This document shows, piece after piece, positions 6,953 to 8,820 of a stretch of DNA of 8,820 nt. Position numbers and translations under genes: made by a program. The notes under the pieces are model-generated. The model worked only from the letters and a program-made list of their open reading frames with translations. It was not told the DNA's origin and searched no databases. The stretch spans positions 1 through 8,820 of the forward strand of contig CALELW010000108.1 of NCBI GenBank assembly GCA_937902905.1, given 5' to 3'. Position 1 is the stretch's first letter; each line of letters opens with the position of its first letter. The stretch is from an uncultured Clostridium sp. (GTDB taxonomy: Bacteria > Bacillota > Clostridia > Lachnospirales > Lachnospiraceae).

Positions 6953-7600
6953 TTAAAATCCGTTTTCTGCTAAAAATTCTAACGTAATCTTACTTTCTTT
7001 TTCAGGAGTTTTTTGCGGCTGCAAAAGTTTTTCCACATACTTTCCAATAATGTCTGTTTCCAGATTTACCACATCACCGGTTTTCCGGTCAGAAAGCACC
7101 GTATTCGCCTGAGTGTGCGGAATAATTGACACCTGAAAATCCGTATCGGAAACCGTCGCCACGGTAAGACTGATTCCATCAATTGTAATGGAGCCTTTTT
7201 CTACAATGTAGCGAAGCACTTCCGGTGCCGCCTCAATTCGGTACCACACCGCTGTTTCGTCCTTTTCTATTTTGACAATAGTTCCGGTTCCGTCCACATG
7301 CCCTGCGACGATATGTCCGCCAAATCGTCCATCCGCCGGCATCGCACGCTCTAAATTCACACGGCTTCCCGGCTGCAGTAAACCGAGGGAACTCCGGTTC
7401 ATTGTCTCCGCCATCACATCTGCATCGTAACCATCACTTCGCAGGCTTGTCACGGTCAGACACACGCCATTCACAGCAATACTGTCACCAATCTGCGTGC
7501 CCTCTAACACTTTTTCACAGCGAATCGATAAGACCGCCGACTGGCTTCCCCGTTCAATTTTCTGAATGGTTCCCATCTCTTCTACAATTCCCGTAAACAC
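6953..7600 (-). CDS. ribE: Riboflavin synthase alpha chain RibE (GTG start)
   Basis: Riboflavin synthase dismutates two molecules of 6,7-dimethyl-8-ribityllumazine into riboflavin and the pyrimidine that RibH re-uses. The 215-residue protein has the usual N-terminus MFTGIVEE and two lumazine-binding repeats. The first includes VNGVCLTV (43-50) and the second runs from about 95, with GHIVAGHVDGTG (95-106), DGISLTV (141-147) and PHT (161-163). The start codon is GTG, supported by GGAGGG 7 nt upstream (7613-7608) inside the end of ribD, and by the family's conserved N-terminus beginning exactly here. The gap from ribD is 3 nt, so translation is probably coupled. Some annotations call this subunit ribC in Gram-positives; ribE is used here. 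Confidence 0.96.
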   Translation of the reverse strand: MFTGIVEEMGTIQKIERGSQSAVLSIRCEKVLEGTQIGDSIAVNGVCLTVTSLRSDGYDADVMAETMNRSSLGLLQPGSRVNLERAMPADGRFGGHIVAGHVDGTGTIVKIEKDETAVWYRIEAAPEVLRYIVEKGSITIDGISLTVATVSDTDFQVSIIPHTQANTVLSDRKTGDVVNLETDIIGKYVEKLLQPQKTPEKESKITLEFLAENGF

Positions 7601-7603
7601 CGC

Positions 7604-8701
7604 TTATCCCTCCTTTTTTTGCTTCACATGACCACTCACACAGATGTCACCGCCAAAATTTTGTACCGTAACATCCGTAATTTCCACGGCATCGCTCATT
7701 TTTTCAATTCCTTTTCCCAAAACCGGCGATAATGCATCTTTACCGCCAATCATTTTCGGCGCAATATAGCAGTAAACTTTCTGCACCAAACCGGATGTCA
7801 AAAAGGAACCATGAATGGCGCCGCCGCCCTCTACTAAAACACTGTCAATTTCCATACTTCCTAATTCCATCATCAGTTTTTCCAAATCCACTTGTCCATC
7901 TTTTTCAGCCTTAATTAACTGAACACCGGCCTCCATGAGTGCTTTTTGCTTTTCCTCATTTTCTTCGGCATAGCAGACAATCGTTTCAATATCCTTTGCC
8001 GTTTTCACAAGCTGGCACTCAAGTGGAATCTGCAAATGCGAATCACATATAATCCGAACCGGGTCCACACCATTTTCAATGCGGCAGTTGAGCATCGGAT
8101 CATCCGCAAGCACGGTTCCGATTCCCACTAAAATTCCGCGGTATTTTTTTCGCAAAAAATGTGTATGCTCTCTCGCCTTTTCTCCGGTCACCCATTTGGA
8201 ATCACCGGAAAACGAAGCAATTTTACCGTCTAACGTCATCGCATACTTCATCGCCACATAAGGCATTTTAGTTGTAATATAATGAAAAAATATTTCATTT
8301 AGCAAAAGGCACTCTTCTTCTAAAAGACCGGTCTCTACTTCTACGCCATGGTCTCTTAAAATCTGTACACCTTTTCCTGCCACTTTCGGATTCGGATCCA
8401 TTGAGCCAACATATACTTTTCCAATGCCACGTTCCAATATAATATCCGTACACGGAGGCGTCTTTCCCTGATGACAACACGGCTCTAACGTCACATACAT
8501 TGTGGCTCCTGTTAAATCTTCGCTGCACTTTGTCAGGGCGTTGCGCTCCGCATGATATTCGCCGCACCGCTCATGATATCCTTCGGTGACAATCCTGCCA
8601 TCCTTCACAACCACGCAGCCGACCATCGGATTCGGGGAAGTATATCCCATCGCTTTTTTTGCAAGTTCCAGGGCACGTTTCATGTAATCTTGATTTGTCA
8701 T
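7604..8701 (-). CDS. ribD: Bifunctional diaminohydroxyphosphoribosylaminopyrimidine deaminase / 5-amino-6-(5-phosphoribosylamino)uracil reductase RibD
   Basis: RibD carries out the second and third steps of riboflavin synthesis in the cytoplasm: deamination of the pyrimidine made by GTP cyclohydrolase II, then NADPH-dependent reduction of the ribose. The protein has 365 residues, a normal length for the fused enzyme. The N-terminal deaminase domain (about 1-145) shows the zinc-site motif HAE (H50, catalytic E52) and LEPCCHQGKTPPC (C75 and C84). The C-terminal DHFR-like reductase domain (about 147-360) shows MKYAMTLDGKIA (151-162), VGIGTVLADDP (192-202) and VLVEGGG (288-294). The ATG start has a GGAGG 5 nt upstream. 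It is the first gene after the FMN riboswitch terminator. Its last codons (KKEG) also contain the ribosome binding site of ribE, 3 nt downstream. Confidence 0.97.
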   Translation of the reverse strand: MTNQDYMKRALELAKKAMGYTSPNPMVGCVVVKDGRIVTEGYHERCGEYHAERNALTKCSEDLTGATMYVTLEPCCHQGKTPPCTDIILERGIGKVYVGSMDPNPKVAGKGVQILRDHGVEVETGLLEEECLLLNEIFFHYITTKMPYVAMKYAMTLDGKIASFSGDSKWVTGEKAREHTHFLRKKYRGILVGIGTVLADDPMLNCRIENGVDPVRIICDSHLQIPLECQLVKTAKDIETIVCYAEENEEKQKALMEAGVQLIKAEKDGQVDLEKLMMELGSMEIDSVLVEGGGAIHGSFLTSGLVQKVYCYIAPKMIGGKDALSPVLGKGIEKMSDAVEITDVTVQNFGGDICVSGHVKQKKEG

Positions 8702-8716
8702 AGCAGCCTCCTTTCT

Positions 8717-8758
8717 AAAATAAAGAAACCCCGGGTACCAAAAAGATACTCAGGGTTT
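8717..8758 (-). terminator. Intrinsic terminator of the FMN riboswitch expression platform
   Basis: On the minus strand the arm at 8758-8745 (AAACCCTGAGTATC) can pair with the arm at 8739-8726 (GGTACCCGGGGTTT) around an all-U loop of 5 nt. This makes a 14-pair stem with two G-U wobbles and one A-C mismatch. It is followed by an interrupted U-tract (CTTTATTTT, 8725-8717). It lies between the aptamer's closing strand and the ribD ribosome binding site (GGAGG at 8711-8707, 5 nt before the ATG), where a riboswitch-controlled terminator belongs. Confidence 0.9.
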
Positions 8759-8778
8759 TCTGACATTCACAAATCGTT

Positions 8779-8820
8779 TATCTTCTTTCATCCAGACTAT
8801 ACTGTCGGCTTCGGAATTTC
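8779..8820 (-). promoter_or_regulatory. FMN riboswitch (RFN element), 3' portion only
   Basis: Read on the minus strand, this stretch carries the conserved 3' part of the RFN element. It has an AATTCC arm from the variable stem, then CCGACAGT, AGTCTGGATG, and the closing P1 strand GAAGATA (8785-8779). The 5' half of the aptamer lies beyond the window edge. It sits just upstream of ribD, where FMN riboswitches normally lie, and is followed at once by an intrinsic terminator (8717-8758). That layout fits transcriptional attenuation, in which FMN binding favours termination and low FMN lets polymerase reach the riboflavin genes. The promoter and the antiterminator pairing cannot be seen here. 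Confidence 0.93.

Noticed and set aside
8295..8567. Second minus-strand frame of 90 codons inside ribD
   Set aside because: It is an out-of-frame shadow rich in Arg and Ser, lying across the conserved RibD deaminase zinc motif.

Overview
The window looks like ordinary chromosome from a Gram-positive anaerobe of the Clostridia, most likely a Lachnospiraceae-type gut bacterium. This is an inference from four things: a fused RibBA in the order ribD-ribE-ribBA-ribH behind an FMN riboswitch, a MoxR/DUF58/DUF4129 cluster, an intracellular GH43 glycosidase, and a BlaI-type repressor. Base composition is moderate and even, and I see no mobile element, CRISPR array, tRNA or rRNA. Every gene I can support lies on the minus strand, so the window is read from right (8820) to left (1).

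Right part (8820-5224): the 3' portion of an FMN riboswitch (RFN element), an intrinsic terminator acting as its expression platform, then a complete riboflavin operon. RibD (deaminase/reductase), RibE (riboflavin synthase), RibBA (DHBP synthase plus GTP cyclohydrolase II) and RibH (lumazine synthase) together cover the dedicated steps from GTP and ribulose-5-phosphate to riboflavin, apart from the phosphatase step that is usually encoded elsewhere.

Middle part (5195-2048): a MoxR-family AAA+ ATPase, a DUF58 protein with a degenerate vWA motif, and a multi-pass membrane protein whose C-terminus resembles DUF4129. These three overlap or abut and form a membrane-associated module of unknown function.

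Left part (2072-227): a cytoplasmic GH43 glycosidase whose start overlaps the membrane-protein gene by 25 nt, then a short BlaI/MecI-family repressor overlapping the GH43 gene by 8 nt. A hairpin with U-tracts on both sides (147-197) closes the gene string. Beyond it a strong sigma-A-like promoter (38-66, minus strand) starts a new leftward transcript.

The notable feature is the packing. From ribD to the BlaI-type gene there is no gap above 28 nt and no recognisable internal terminator, so FMN-responsive transcription could extend into the MoxR/DUF58/DUF4129/GH43/BlaI genes. The individual genes belong to known families. The unusual part is the combination and its apparent translational coupling, and I see no proof of a new system.
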